A DNA stretch of 64,000 bases, from positions 32,132,136 through 32,196,135 of the forward strand of contig NC_035177.2 of the NCBI RefSeq assembly GCF_001659605.2. The letters are read 5' to 3'. The stretch's first letter is position 1. Each line of letters starts with the position of its first letter. The DNA comes from Manihot esculenta. Taxonomy: Eukaryota > Streptophyta > Magnoliopsida > Malpighiales > Euphorbiaceae. Below are positions 34,500 through 47,150 of the stretch, one piece after another. The notes under the pieces were generated by a model. The model worked only from the letters and a program-made list of their open reading frames with translations, had not been told where the DNA came from and ran no database searches. The position numbers and the translations under genes are program-made.

Positions 34500-35315
34500 C
34501 TTGTTAATAATGACAATATCCAGAGACTAAATTATAAATCTCCCTACTTTTAAACAATTTTACCAGTACACTCTAGAAAAAGGAGGTTTCTTTTTAGTTT
34601 AATCCATAGTTGGAAGGAAAGAGCGTTATTAATAGATAACCATCCTTAACCTTTGTCGATGCAGACATTCCAAAACAAGTGAGAGCGAAAGATCACTGGA
34701 GAGAGGGAAGGTGGAGACTGCCTATCCTTCTGATGTAATTGCTAAGGAAACTTGGAAAAAAAATAATAAAAAAGACAAAGTACATCAGTTCTCCATATTT
34801 AGCTTAGCGCTTGGAAAGCAATAAAGAGCATAAATGTGAAAGTGCCCTGATGCAAACTAGCTTGGGGAAGGGCTTTATCACATGGTTAAAGTTAGGCTTC
34901 AAAAATGATAGAATTATTGAAAATGTTGCATGTGCTTTATGCTACGATTTTTAAAAATTATCCAAATTAATAATTTTTTTAAAGGATAATGATGTGATAA
35001 TACAATTCAATTATATGAAAAACCTTACACGCCAGCGCAATGGGACTAGACCCGAATTACCATTCCTGCGCTACAACTAAAAGGAGAATGAATTACTTTC
35101 GGGACGAATCGATTTTAAATAAAATATATGTTAATTAAAATATTAAAAAATAATTATCATAAGGTTAAATAATTTGATAACATGGTCAATCTTTTTAAAG
35201 GAGTTATAGAATAATAAGGGGATATATATATATACTTTATCCGTTGGATAATGTAGTACATAATATAATTCTATCTTATTAAAATAGAAAATGAAAATTT
35301 AATATTATTAAAAGA
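34500..35315. other. Intergenic sequence, nothing recognised
   Basis: Moderately AT-rich, with no convincing open frame and no repeat match to the rest of the window. Confidence 0.5.
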
Positions 35316-35320
35316 CTTCT

Positions 35321-35542
35321 TGTTAAAGCTACGTCGTTTTACTGCTTATTGTTATTGTTTTATATTGAACATCTAAACTATGTCGTATTGTTGGTATGAA
35401 CTGAGTTTTATATGCACGTGTTGTGCATATGGTGCTGTCTAGTATAAAAGGAAGCGATTCTTCCAGAATGCAGGTGTAACGTCATTTTATTGCATTTGAA
35501 ATAAAGCTCTCAATTTTTCTCTCTCTCTCCTGCTTCTGCACA
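35321..35542 (+). repeat. 5' LTR of the copia element (222 bp)
   Basis: TGTTAAAG...TTCTGCACA. A TATA box (TATAAAA, 35443-35449), a downstream AATAAAG polyadenylation-like motif and a CT-rich end are visible in this compact LTR. Confidence 0.93.
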
Positions 35543-35561
35543 TGGTATCAGAGCTTGAACC
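35543..35561 (+). other. Primer-binding site of the copia element
   Basis: TGGTATCAGAGCTTGAACC starts directly after the LTR, complementary to the 3' end of initiator tRNA-Met. Confidence 0.93.
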
Positions 35562-35627
35562 CTAACTCACGGCGGCGCGTCGCCGGTTGTATGCTAGAGA
35601 TCCTTAGTCCTTTGGAAAGATCTGGTC

Positions 35628-36797
35628 ATGGCGAGCAGTAGCAAGGAACAAAAGGCAACTGGAGCTCTAGAAAAATTGCAGATCGTGAATACGGGGATGG
35701 GAGACCCTCTGAGTCTTCAAACATCTGACCATCCAGGTATGAGCCTAGTCTCTGCACTTCTTGTAGGATCTAATTTCAGATCTTGGAGTAGGACCGTTAG
35801 AATAGCCCTAGGAGTCAAGATGAAATTGGGATTTGTCGAAGGCACTACTTCGATACCTAGTAAAGACACTGAGGGATATGAACAGTGGAAAAGGTGTGAT
35901 TTCATGGTCACATCTTGGATTCTCAACTCCATCTCTAAGGAATTAGTTGATGGGTTTATATATACTGCCTCTGCCAGAGATCTCTGGCAAGAGATCTGCG
36001 AGAGATTTGGAGAGTGCAATGGTCCTATGATTTATGAGTTGCACAGGAAAATATCTCTTATCTCCCAAGAAAATCAGTCTGTGTCAGTCTACTTCACTAA
36101 GCTGAAGAGGCTGTGGGATGAGCTTAGGTCAGTAGAACCTCTTCCAACATGTACCTGTGGAGCCTCTAGGGCCATAGCTGAAATAACGAACAGGAATAGG
36201 CTCATGCAATTCCTAATGGGTTTAAATAAGGCTTTCGCGTCTGTGAGAGATCAGGTATTGGGGATGGACCATTTACCAACTGTAAACAAGGCTTACTCAA
36301 TGGTTGTAAAATTTGAGTCTCAAAGGGAGATTCTGGGGGCAATGAATGACAACTCAGAATCTCTTGCCCTATTAAATAAGGCTCAAGCTCAGAGTCTGTC
36401 CAGACCAAGAAGGTCTAAGGTCAAGAAGGGTCACTGCACCTTCTGCAATATGGATGGCCACACTCGGGAAGGGTATTTTAGACTGATTGGGTATCCTGAT
36501 TGGTTCAAGGCTAAGAACAAGATAAGAACCCAATCTTTCAAAGGTAATAGAAGCACCAAAGTTATGGCTGTTGTTGAAGGGAACAAATCAGAAGAGGATA
36601 ATCCTCTGGAATATCTAGACCCATTAAGTAAAATACATGAATTGACATCCATGTTGAGCTCTTTAAAACAAGAAGTCTCTCAGCTTGTCAAGGGTAAAGG
36701 GACTTTTGCCCCAAGCACATCTCATGGACCTGAGGCACATTTCATAGACTTTGCAGGTAAGCCTACTCTCTATAACACTTGCAATGCTGAAATGTAA
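35628..36797 (+). pseudogene. Copia gag, with altered zinc knuckle and a terminal TAA inside the polyprotein frame
   Basis: The 389-residue frame starts MASSSKEQK. It contains the copia gag core (SALLVGSNFRSWSRTVRIAL, then ISLISQENQSVSVYFTKLKR). The zinc knuckle reads CTFCNMDGHTREGYF, where the fourth ligand, normally Cys, is Tyr, so RNA binding is probably impaired. The frame ends at TAA 36795-36797, immediately before the protease motif SDWILDTGATNHMC in the same frame, so this stop is most likely a mutation within a single gag-pol frame. Confidence 0.85.
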
Positions 36798-37756
36798 ACT
36801 GACTCTGATTGGATCCTAGACACTGGAGCCACAAATCACATGTGTTCAGACAGCAGCCTGTTCACCACTTTGCACCCACTACACAAGCACATTTGTGTGT
36901 GCTTTCCAGATGGGAAAACTCAGGTTACTCAATCTAGAAAGCTAAATCTCTTTGGCAAATTGATTCTAGATGATGTTCTTTATATTCCACATTTTCAATA
37001 TAATTTGATTTCTGTTGGTCAATTAATGAGTAGCCATGGCTACTATATAGTAATGTGGAAGGATTATTGCCTTATACAGGACCCACTGAATAAGAAGGTG
37101 GTGGCCATAGGCAAGAAACAGAGAGGCCTCTTCAGGCTGAACCAAATGAGCTTTTCTCATTCTGATGTAAGAAATTGTTTGTTTGAAATCATGAACTCTA
37201 ATGCTGATCTTCACAGCTTTGTAAATAGCACTCCCTTCCAAATGGATTTGAATAAAGAACATTCCATGCAACTTGAACAGACACATAAGCATGTAGTGAA
37301 CATGAATGATATGCACGATAGATTAGGGCATGCATCAGTAGGTAAACTCAAACATGTTAAAGGCATAAGTATCAGTAATGAGGCTATGAAATGTTATCCT
37401 GTATGTCCCCTAGCTAAACAAGCCAGATTACCTTTTCCCAGAAGTCACACCTTAGCCTCAAAACCTTTTGAATTAATTCACATTGACATATGGGGGTCAT
37501 ATAAGACCAACTCTATCACTGGAGCTAAGTTCTTCCTCACCATTGTTGATGATTATAGTAGGGCTATGTGGACTTTTATGATGCACTTAAAAAGATCAGG
37601 CTTTTAGTTTGACTAAACACTTTATACACATGGTAGAAAATCAGTTTAATACCACCATCAAAGTCATTAGAAGCGACAATGGAAAGGAGTTTCTAAGCCA
37701 TAATTATGGTTCTCTGCTTATGAGTAAAGGAATTAAGCACTAAAGATCTTGTCCAT
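36798..37756 (+). pseudogene. Copia protease and integrase N-terminal half, frameshifted
   Basis: Protease carries an intact DTGATNHM. The GAG-pre-integrase/HHCC finger reads MHDRLGHASVGKLKH and CYPVCPLAKQ. The integrase core starts HIDIWG and includes SDNGKEF. The frame is lost near 37600, where an extra T in a TTTT run shifts it; the continuing frame (SLTKHFIHMVENQF) ends with TAA at 37742-37744, in a position normally Gln before RSCP. The gypsy solo LTR then interrupts the core before TPQQNG. Confidence 0.85.
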
Positions 37757-40201
37757 TGTAATACCCGGCTAGACTCCGGTATCGGAAATTCCTACCGTCC
37801 GGTGGAATCTCGGATGTCGGAAACCTCTAGAAGGGGAAAACTATGTTTTATGAAATGTTTTTAAGGTATTTTATGTTTTAAGTAAAAAGGAAAATGAGTT
37901 TTGAATGAAAAAGGCCTAAGGAGGCTTTACCAGGTTCGGCCGCCGAAAGTTAAGTTCGGCCGCCGAAAGTTAAGTTCGGCCGCCGAACATGGATAGGTTT
38001 TGGGGAGCGCCTTTGGCCCCCGAAAGCCTTGTTTGAAAGACTTAAGGTTCGGCCGCCGAACCTCATGTTCGGCCGCCGAACATGCATGAGATGTGGGGGC
38101 ACGTTAGGCCGCCGAAAGGTGGCAGAACCAGCCCTATAAAAGGCCCCGTGACCGAAACAGGCGAGGTTTCCTCTCCCATTTCGGCCGACGGTGAGCTCTA
38201 GCCCTCCTTTGGTCATTTTAAGTGTTTTCCCTCAAATCTTTCAGATTTTAACAAGTTACATCTTGTTTTTGAAGAGTTTTGAAGTTAGAGTAAGATTGGA
38301 AGCTTGGAGACCAAAGAGCGGATTTCTCCCTACCTCCAAGCTAAGATCGTTTTTCCTCTCGATCTTCAAGAGGTAAGCTTAGATCCAACCTCTCTTGCAT
38401 GTTTTAAGAAAGTTTTAAGTAGATCTATGGGGTAGAAAAAAAAAGCATGAGTAGGCTTGTTGAAGTTTCTGTTATGTTTATGGGTTCAGTGTGCATGTTC
38501 CTGAGCAATGTGCCTTGTTTGTGTGTTGTAGTTGGGGTTTAAGTTAGTTTGAGACCCTTAGGAGCTTGTATGCATGTTGTAGAATAGGTCTTTGCATGAT
38601 TGGTTGTGTAGGAGGTTGGAATGGGCAAGAAGAACCAAGTTTCTGCCCTTTGGCAGAAACCAGGTTCGGCAGCCGAAGGGACTTTCGGCCGCCGAACCAG
38701 CTTGGGAGGCAGCTTTAGGCTGCCGAAGCCTGCCCCCGAAAGTTGGAGTTTCGGCTCTGTCCGAGACTTTCGGCCGCCGAAGGTGCCGCCGAACATGCAT
38801 GAGTTTCGTCTCTGTCTGGGAGTTTCGGCCGCCGAAGGTGCCGCCGAACCTGCCTGACTTTCGGACCTGTCTGGACTTTCGGCCGCCGAAGGTGCCGCCG
38901 AAAGTGCCCTGTCCAGACTTTTCTTGCATGTTTTTACGTGATGTTTTCAGGATGTTTTAGAGGGTTTTTGGGGAGTATAGTAGAGTTATGTTTATGTATG
39001 TTTAGTCCCTCACTGGAGTCCACCTGTGTAGGATCGGACCCGAGGAACCAAGGTGTTTAGCAGTGTCAGCCATTTCAGAATCGGTGCAGAGCTAGTCTCA
39101 GGTGAGTGGAACTGAACCTAATGTTTTAAGCTAAGAAATTAAATGTTTTTAGAGCATGATCCATGCATCATAAATGCCATGATATATGTATTAGGTTGTT
39201 TTGCATTAGAACTCACGAATATGATGCATTGCATAATATGTTGTTGATGTGGATGGATGTTGGATGATCCTTAGCCCTCAGTATGAGATGAGATAATATG
39301 ATATGATATGCCATGGTATGATATGAGACAGAAAGACCAAGTCGCCCTTGGTACTATGTTATGTAAGCGGACACTAGGTGAGGCCTAATCGCCCCTGGTG
39401 TAGTTGGACTTGTTATGATATGAGATATGTAAGCGAATACTAGGTGTGGCCTCATCGCCCCTGGTATAGTTGGACGTACTATAGTATGTAGAGGGCTATA
39501 GGTGACAAATTCATCCTTGATGTGATATGTTTGTGATGTGTTGCATTTCATGGAAGCATGAATAAGAAAAAGTTACTTAATAATATACCTAAAAAAGGAG
39601 GAACTATAATAATAATAAAATGAATAATAAGATACCTAAAAATGGAGGAATTAAAGCAAATATTTTTAGTTTCTGCTCACTGGGCTTTCTAGCTCACCCC
39701 TCTCCCCTAACCCCAGTCTTGCAGGTGCAGAGTAGATAGAGATAGTCAGGAGATCAGCAGGTTACGTCCATGGTCATGATTATGTAATAGAATAGTTGTG
39801 GACATGATGTAATGTAAGGTTATGTATTGATGTAACAAGAGTTGTATTGTATAATGATATTATGTTATATGATCAGAGTTTTAGTATTGTGCTTGGCCCG
39901 AGTTGGTTAATCCCTTTGTACATGAGTTTTATTTTATGTTGTTTCATGTGATGGACCGAGTTTGACAAAGGGGTATGCTGACCCTAGGGGTTCTATGAGT
40001 TCAGTCATAGTGCATACACAGGTCAAACGGGTTAAAGAAGAAGTTTACAGTTTTATGCTTTAAAGTTTTTGCTTATGTTTGATCATGTATGGGATTATAC
40101 CAGCTATACAGGATGTATGTTAGGCTTGCTACGGGTCCCGGCGGCCTTAAGCCGATCTGGATCCTAGCGCCGGTAGCGGTCCGGATTTCCGGGTCGTTAC
40201 A
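37757..40201 (+). mobile_element. Gypsy solo LTR inserted in copia integrase, target duplication TCCAT
   Basis: A complete 2445-bp LTR of the family seen at 1-26174, from TGTAATACCCGG to GGGTCGTTACA. It is flanked by TCCAT at 37752-37756 and 40202-40206. Precise removal would restore the integrase reading from RSCP to TPQQNGVVERKH. It contains palindrome clusters upstream of the TATA region and at about 38660-38900, the donor CAAGAG-GTAAGC near 38368, and shortened hairpin modules at 39330-39470. It is the longest LTR in the window. Confidence 0.95.
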
Positions 40202-40206
40202 TCCAT

Positions 40207-42395
40207 ACACTCCACAACAGAATGGAGTTGTGGAGAGGAAACACAGACACATACTTGACACTGCTAGAGCCTTGAAAATGCAATCACAAGTCCCTATTCA
40301 ATTCTGGTCAGAATGTATCTTAACTGCTACTTACCTAATTAATAGAATGCCTATGGAACATTTTGATTGGTCCACGCCTTATGAGAGGCTCTATGGGACC
40401 TCACCTGACTATTCTCACCTGAGAAAGTTTGGTTGCTTGTGTTTTACTACTTCTATGGGAACTCAGAAGGACAAATTTTAAGAAAGAGTCATTAAAGCTG
40501 TGATGATAGGTTATGCCAGCACACACAAAGCCTATAAGCTTTATAATATCAGTGATAAAACCTTTTTTATTCGTAGGGATGTCGTTTTCTATGAAAACAT
40601 ATTTCCCTTCCAAAACACTAATCTGATTGAAAACTATGTGGTTCCTATTCCTGTGATTGAGAATGATTGCCCAGATGTTGATTTTTGTCCATCTGGTCAC
40701 ACCAGTGAAGACTTACAGAAATATCCTTCAGTTAGAAGGACCCAAAGACATAGGCAAGCGCCTGTCTGGATGCAGGACTATGTAAATTCCCAACAAGCAT
40801 CCTTCATGACCTTTCATCCCTTACATCAGTCTTACATTTGCAATATCAACAAGATCACTGAACCTTGTACTTATACTCAAGCATCTAAGGATGTACATTG
40901 GGTTGAAGCCATGAAGCAAGAGCTTCAGGCCCTAGAAAATAACAACACCTGGGTGCTCACTAATTTACCTAAGGAAAAAAAGGCAATAGGCTGTAAATGG
41001 GTCTATAAAGTGAAATTTAAGCCAAATGGGAATGTAGAGAGATATAAGGCTCGATTGGTGGCCAAAGGTTACAACCAAATTGAGGGGTTGGATTACAAAG
41101 ACAAATTTTCACCTGTGGCCAAGCTTACAACTGTAAGAATTTTCATTGCTCTTGCTACTTCTAGACAATGGCCAATTTTCCAATTGGATATAAATAATGC
41201 TTTTTTACATGGTTATCTTGATGAAGAGGTGTATATGACACCTCCCCAAGGCTATCACAGAGCCCAGCTAGTGCAAGTTTGCTTGCTTAAAAGGTCATTA
41301 TATGGGCTTAAACAAGCCTCTAGACAGTGGAACATTGAATTTACCAATTTCCTCAGGAGTTCGGGCTTTGTGCAGTCCCCACATGATCATTGCCTATTTA
41401 CCCAGCACACTGGTGCTGTAACTTTGATACTGCTTGTGTATGTTGATGATATTATTTTAACTGGAAACTCCATTGATGCCATTACTGAGTGCAAGCTTGC
41501 TTTACATTCAAAATTTACTATTAAAGATTTGGGGCCTATGAAATACTTTTTGGGTCTAGAGGTTGCTAGATCCTCTCAAGCAACTTTACTTAGTCAAACT
41601 AAGTATATTTCAGACATATTGAAAGATGCAGACATGTTTCATTGTAAACCTGCCTCTTGTCCTTTGTCTCAAGGCTTGCATTTGTCTCCTGAATCAGGAA
41701 AGCTTTTTGATAAACCTAATTTATATAGGAGACTTCTTGGCAGGCTTCTTTATGTTAATCTCACAAGGCTTGATATATGCTATGCTGTGCAACACTTGAG
41801 CCAATTTATGAGCATGCCCCGAAAACCTCATTGGAAGGCTGCTTTACATGTGCTTCGCTATCTTAAGGGCTCCTTACATCAGGGGCTTTGTTTTTCTGTG
41901 AATACTGATCTATCTCTGAATGCCTACTGTGACTCTGACTGGGCAGCTTGTACTTATTCTAGAAAGTCACTCTCTGGATATTGCATATACTTGGGTCCTT
42001 GCCTTGTTTCTTGGAAAATGAAGAAACAGCCTACTGTTTCTAAATCCTCAGCTGAAACTGAGTATCGTGCAATGGCTAACATTGTGTGTGAACTTCTCTG
42101 GATTAGCTATATTTTGCAGGACTTGCAGGTTCACATTCAATTGCCTGTTCCACTGCACTGTGATAGCAAAGCTGCCATGCATATTGCTGCCAATCCGGTC
42201 TTCCATGAGCGCACGAAGCATATCGAGATAGACTGCCACCTGGTCAGAGATCAACTTCAACGGGGATTTATATTACCTAATCATCTCACTACTGAAGAGC
42301 AGTTGGCCGACATATTCACCAAGGCTTTACCAGCCTCTCACCATGGCACTCTAACCCGCAAGTTGAATCTTTTGCCCTTACCAGCTTCAACTTGA
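40207..42395 (+). pseudogene. Copia integrase C-terminal half, RT and RNase H
   Basis: Resumes at TPQQNGVVERKHRHILD, including the integrase catalytic Glu. TAA at 40479-40481 breaks the frame once (KF-stop-ERVIKAVMIGY). From 40482 to the TGA at 42393-42395 the frame is fully open. RT has WVYKVKFKPNG, ARLVAKGYNQ and the catalytic YVDDIILTG. RNase H has YCDSDWAACTYSRKSLSGY and SKSSAETEYRAM, and the C-terminus has TKHIEIDCHLVRD and LADIFTKAL. The RT/RNase H part alone looks intact. Confidence 0.9.
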
Positions 42396-42403
42396 GGAAG
42401 GGG
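42394..42403 (+). other. Polypurine tract of the copia element
   Basis: GAGGAAGGGG directly precedes the 3' LTR and overlaps the stop codon region of the polyprotein. Confidence 0.85.
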
Positions 42404-42618
42404 TGTTAAAACTACGTCGTTTTACTGCTTATTGTTATTGTTTTATATTGAATATCTAAACTATGTCGTATTGTTGATATGAACTGAATATGCACGTATT
42501 GTGCATATGGTGTTGTCTGGTATAAAAGGAAGCGATGCTTCCAAAACGCAGATGCAACGTCATTTTATTGCATTTGAAATAAAGCTTTTGATTTTTCTCT
42601 CTCTCCTGCTTCTGCACA
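42404..42618 (+). repeat. 3' LTR of the copia element (215 bp)
   Basis: TGTTAAAACT...TTCTGCACA. Compared with the 5' LTR it lacks a short GTTTT segment and one CT dinucleotide. It shows about 15 substitutions, mostly transitions. Confidence 0.93.
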
Positions 42619-42623
42619 CTTCT

Positions 42624-45370
42624 TGAATAAAAAATTTAAATGTTTATTATTTTTCATATTTATATTTTAATTTTAAAATTTTAAACAACAAAATCAATAT
42701 TTTTATATTTACCTCAATTTTTTATCATTTATTTTAATTAATTTTGACCAAAATATGTTTAGTCCACGTATCATATCACTTAGAATTATTTCTTAAGAAA
42801 ATTAAAAAAATTTATGTTAGTTCATTTTTATATCCAAAAATTTAAATTTTAAATAATAAAACTAAAATTTTTTTTTATTTTATTTTAATTATAAACAAAA
42901 TAACTAAATTGAATCTAATAAGTTATTAAAAATTACAATATAATCTCTAAAATTTTATTTGACTAATAAAATAATTCTTAAAATATATTATTTATTTCTC
43001 ATTATACATTATATTTTTATTTCAACAATGCTTTTTTTTTAATCTCATTATTTATTTTTTATTTTTATTTTTATATACATATTTCATTTTAATAAAATTT
43101 AAAATAAAAAATTATAGTATAAAATATATAATATTTTATTTTATTTAATATTAAAATACAGTTTCTTATCGGATTAACCAATAAATTAATAAGTATCACA
43201 AGTTTACTTATTAAAAAAATAAAAATATTGAATATTTTAAATAATTTACAATAATATATATAAAATTTTATAAAAATCATAAACAATCACTTTACATACT
43301 AAAATATATAATATTTTATTTTATATTATGAATATAAAATATAATTTTTTATATGTTAAAAATACATGCATAATAATTTATTTATAATGGTGAGTATAAA
43401 TCTTCAATAAAATATTTTAGTATATAATATTTATATGTGATATTTATGTAGTAAAAAATTTATTTGTAATAAATATTTATTTAATATTACATGTGATAAA
43501 TATAAAATAAATATATTTTTAATATAAAATTTAAATTAAAGGACTATATATATTTATTAATATAAAATTTTAGGTAATATATTATAATTTATTACTAATT
43601 TTTTAAATTTAATTTAGTGCTCGGTGAAAAATTAAAAAAGGTTTTAGTTTTATTATTCAAATTAAAAGGTTTGAATTTTTTTATTCAATATATTTCTTGA
43701 GAAATAATTTTATGTGACATGATATGTAAATTATAAAATTTTTTATTAAAATTAATTAAAATAAATTATTAAAATTGAGATAAATATAAAAAAATTCACT
43801 TTACTTTCAAAATTGAAAAGCGATAAATGTTTAAAATTTTTTTTCCAACAACCGTATTAAAAATGATTAGATGAGTTTTTCTATTTATATTCATATTTCA
43901 TTTTGCCAATGGATATAATTGTATTATAAACTTTTAATTCGATCAAAATTTTAATTTTTTTATTCGTTAAATGAGTTTCTATTTAAATTCATCATTACTG
44001 TCATAAATGGATATAATTTCTTAAAAATTTGTCTAATTCAATTTAAGAATTATGAATTAAAATTATAAATTTATTCTCTCCTTTTTAAATGGTTGAAATA
44101 ATATGATTTTAATAAATAATTAAAAGTTATGTGATGTACGTGTATATATATATAAGTAGAAAGGGGAGTATATTGTAAATTTTCAAAATATCTTTAATTT
44201 TTTAAAATTATTTATAATAATATTTAATTTTTATAAGAGTCGATAATTTTATTATTTAAAGATTAATTTTTAAAATAGATAATAACTTTATTACTTAAAT
44301 TATTTTTAGAATTACTTAAAAAAATATCAAAGAATATATAAAAATACAATAAGCTTATAATTTTTTTAAAAGAAATATATTTTTAAATTAAAATTTGAAT
44401 TCATTAAAAAATATGAAAAAATATATAAAAATAAAATAATAATAATGACTCTATTTATTTTATGAAAAGTATTTTTTTATTTATTTACATTTTAAAGTTT
44501 TAAAGAAATTTAATCAATAAACACGATGACATTTACATTTGAAATATAAAGAAAATAATATATTTTTGTAAACAATGAGATAAATTATTATTTTTAATTA
44601 ATAATAATGAGTTTTATATAATTTTAATTATATTAATTTATAAAAAAAATATTTATATTTAAAAATCATTTTTTGTTAATTTAGTATATTTTCTATATAA
44701 TGGTGACTTTACAAAAATAAATATTACTTCATATAAATTTATAATATAACATATATAATTTTTATAAAGTGTAATGTGTTTTCATGAAAAAGTAAGTTCA
44801 CTTTATTTGAAATTAAGTAATAATAGAAACTCTCTTAAAAATAATATTAGCATCATTAAAATTTTTATACATAAAATTTATGAAAAATCCTTTATCTTTT
44901 ATTTTAAATCAAGTAATAATACCTTTTTATAATAAAAAATAATATTTAGACTCAATAAAAAAATTTAATTTTTTAATATATAATAACATACTGTTTATTT
45001 TACACTCAATAAAATTATAATTTTAATTATAAATTTTTATTTAGTATAAAAAATAATTAAATTATTATCTTATTTTTAGTAGCGGAGCTAAATATCGTAA
45101 TTATCAAACTATTTTTATTGAAAATTGCTACGATTAAAATATATAAAATAATAATTTATGATCGCTATCATAAACTTATTTTTATCGTAACGCTCCATTG
45201 TATATATAAATACTTTAATATGGATATAAACATTTTCCATACGAATAAAAAGTTTATTACAATCTAAAGATCAATTTAAACTACATGTTTTATATTTAAT
45301 CTATCATTAATCATATTTAAGTTAAAACTGCTTATGTAACTCCAGATTAATTGTCAAACCAAAAGATGAA
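42624..45370. other. AT-rich intergenic sequence
   Basis: About 2.7 kb of very AT-rich DNA with A/T runs and no open frame, RNA gene or mobile element that I can support. Confidence 0.6.
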
Positions 45371-45602
45371 CATGTAGGCTTTTGAGAGTTTTCCAGCAAA
45401 GCAGCCTCAGTTTCTACCTAAAGAACGATTTCCAAGTGACTTTATATGACTCTTCTAGACCATGGCTATGGTTATTCACTTGACTTGATTTGGATCTTTA
45501 TTATATATGATCCATGACCCAGAAATTCCTACATTCATTGCTTAACAATCATTACCATATCCATCCAGTGCAGGTAATATCAATCGAATGCAGACTCAAC
45601 AG

Positions 45603-45608
45603 CACGTG
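45603..45608 (+). promoter_or_regulatory. G-box CACGTG upstream of GLP-2
   Basis: The hexamer is intact here but reads TACGTG at the equivalent place upstream of GLP-3 (about 51172-51177). It is a possible regulatory difference between otherwise near-identical genes. Confidence 0.4.
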
Positions 45609-45877
45609 CTTATACATTAAATAATATTAATATATGACTTGGCTTTTGAAATTAAAAAAAAAAAAAAAAAAAAAAAAAGATATTGAGAATATCGCATCGC
45701 CCACTTCCTTTGAAAAACGTAATCCAAATAATTTTGATCAAGAGGCTGCGAAACACCAATGAATATTACTGACAATTTTCAAGTCAAAAAATGTGGCCAT
45801 CAATGGACATCATAGAGAAATTAGCAGTGAAGCAGTAGGTTTTTTTTTTTTCCTTTTTTTTTTTCCCTAGAAAAGTC

Positions 45878-45885
45878 TATAAATA
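45878..45885 (+). promoter_or_regulatory. TATA box of GLP-2
   Basis: TATAAATA, 89 bp before the ATG, directly followed by two CATGCA (RY-type) motifs in GCCATGCATCCATGCAAG. Confidence 0.8.
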
Positions 45886-45966
45886 GCCATGCATCCATGC
45901 AAGATTATATATCCCATCTTAACTGGCTTAAGTTAAGTTCTAACACATAATCCAAGCAAAACCACT

Positions 45967-46758
45967 ATGAAAGTTGCTAACTTCCTCGTAGCTCTCGCTG
46001 TCGTGGCTTTGGCTTCCTCCTTTGCCACTGCCTATGACCCCAGCCCTCTCCAAGACTTCTGCGTAGCAACTAATGCCACTAAATCTGCTGGTATGTATTT
46101 CGACTTCCTTTCTTTCTTTTTTTTTTTCTCTCTTTTGAAGTTATCAATAATATTCTCTAATTGAAAACTACATATCATTGATGCAGTGTTCCTGAATGGG
46201 AAGTTCTGCAAGGATCCAACGCGTGTTACAGCGGATGATTTCTTCTTTTCTGGGCTTAATGTAGCTGGAGACACCTCAAACCAGCTCGGAGTGCATATCA
46301 ATATCATAGATGCCGATGTGATCCCAGGACTTAACACTAATGGGATTACATTAGTTCGAATTGATTATGCAGCAAATGGTGGCCTAAATCCACCACACAA
46401 TCACCCTCGAGCTGCAGAGATCCTCACAGTCTTGAAAGGAACAGTTTATGCAGGTTTTGTCACTTCTAATCCTGATCATCGTCTTTTCGCCAAAGTTCTA
46501 AAGCCAGGAGATGTGTTTCTTTTTCCATTTGGGCTGATTCACTTCCAGTTGAATATTGGAAAAACCCCAGCAGTTGCTTTGGCTGCATTAACTAGCCAAA
46601 ACCCAGGAGTGAATACAATAGCAAATGCAGTTTTTGGATCTGATCCACCCATTAACCCCAATGTTCTGACCAAGGCATTCCATCTGAACAAAGATCTGGT
46701 GAGCAAGCTTCAAAAAGAACAATGGGTGGATCCATCAGAAAGCGATAGCTACAATTAA
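45967..46758 (+). CDS. GLP: Germin-like protein (GLP-2), two exons
   Basis: Secreted cupin of the germin-like family; the exact activity is unknown. Exon 1 is 45967-46090, the intron 46091-46186 (GT...AG), exon 2 46187-46758, giving 231 residues. A signal peptide ([18 protein letters not shown]) ends before [12 protein letters not shown]. Cys32 and Cys49 pair. An N-glycosylation site Asn36-Ala-Thr lies at its usual place. Metal ligands are His112, His114, Glu119 ([11 protein letters not shown]) and His160 ([11 protein letters not shown]). The KGD tripeptide of some relatives reads KPGD. The split codon at the intron (G|TG, Val42) matches GLP-3, and GLP-1 has the same phase. Confidence 0.95.
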
Positions 46759-46834
46759 TTAGTTGATGTGTGTGCGTGTGTTTGTGGCTGTTAATTTCCT
46801 CATTTTACCATCTTATTCTATGGAATGGGAACAA

Positions 46835-46840
46835 AATAAA
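46835..46840 (+). terminator. Polyadenylation signal of GLP-2
   Basis: AATAAA lies about 77 bp after the stop. The same motif is conserved after GLP-3. Confidence 0.6.
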
Positions 46841-47150
46841 GAGGATTTGTTTCTGCCGCTAGAGCTAGTGACGTTGATTCATCATTTTGATATTCTTCTC
46901 AAATTAAGTTGCACCATTTCAAGTCTCTTTATGCTATGTGCCTCTTGACATGTTAGTTCTTTCTCATTTAATAAGAGAAATGTCTTTGTTTTATGAAAGA
47001 GATTCTATAATGTTAATTTCATTCAACCAATCACACTAGAAGTTTAAAGTTATTAGTTTTTCTCATCCAACTAACTTATAATCTTTTATTACCTCAATCC
47101 TATATAATATAATAATTGAATACAACTATGATTGGAATTTGAAATTCATA

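Larger units (their letters stand above)
35321..42618 (+). mobile_element. Ty1/copia retrotransposon with target duplication CTTCT, interrupted by a gypsy solo LTR
   Basis: Short LTRs, a tRNA-Met primer-binding site, gag, protease, integrase, RT and RNase H occur in copia order, followed by a purine tract. Perfect 5-bp duplications CTTCT lie at 35316-35320 and 42619-42623. Without the 2445-bp solo LTR and its 5-bp duplication the element would be about 4.85 kb, normal for copia. The LTRs differ at roughly 7 percent of sites by eye plus small indels, so it is older than element 2. The lineage within copia is not assigned. Confidence 0.95.
45372..47150 (+). repeat. Duplicated segment A carrying GLP-2
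   Basis: Homologous to 50903-52680. Similarity begins near AGGCTTTTGAGAGTTT, covers about 600 bp of promoter, the gene and about 400 bp of 3' flank, and fades after an AATATAATAATTGAATACAACTATGA-like stretch. Boundaries are approximate. Confidence 0.8.

Noticed and set aside
40089..40481. Apparent gene starting in the LTR at 40089
   Set aside because: It is a chance in-frame fusion of LTR sequence to the copia integrase; the TCCAT duplication marks the junction.
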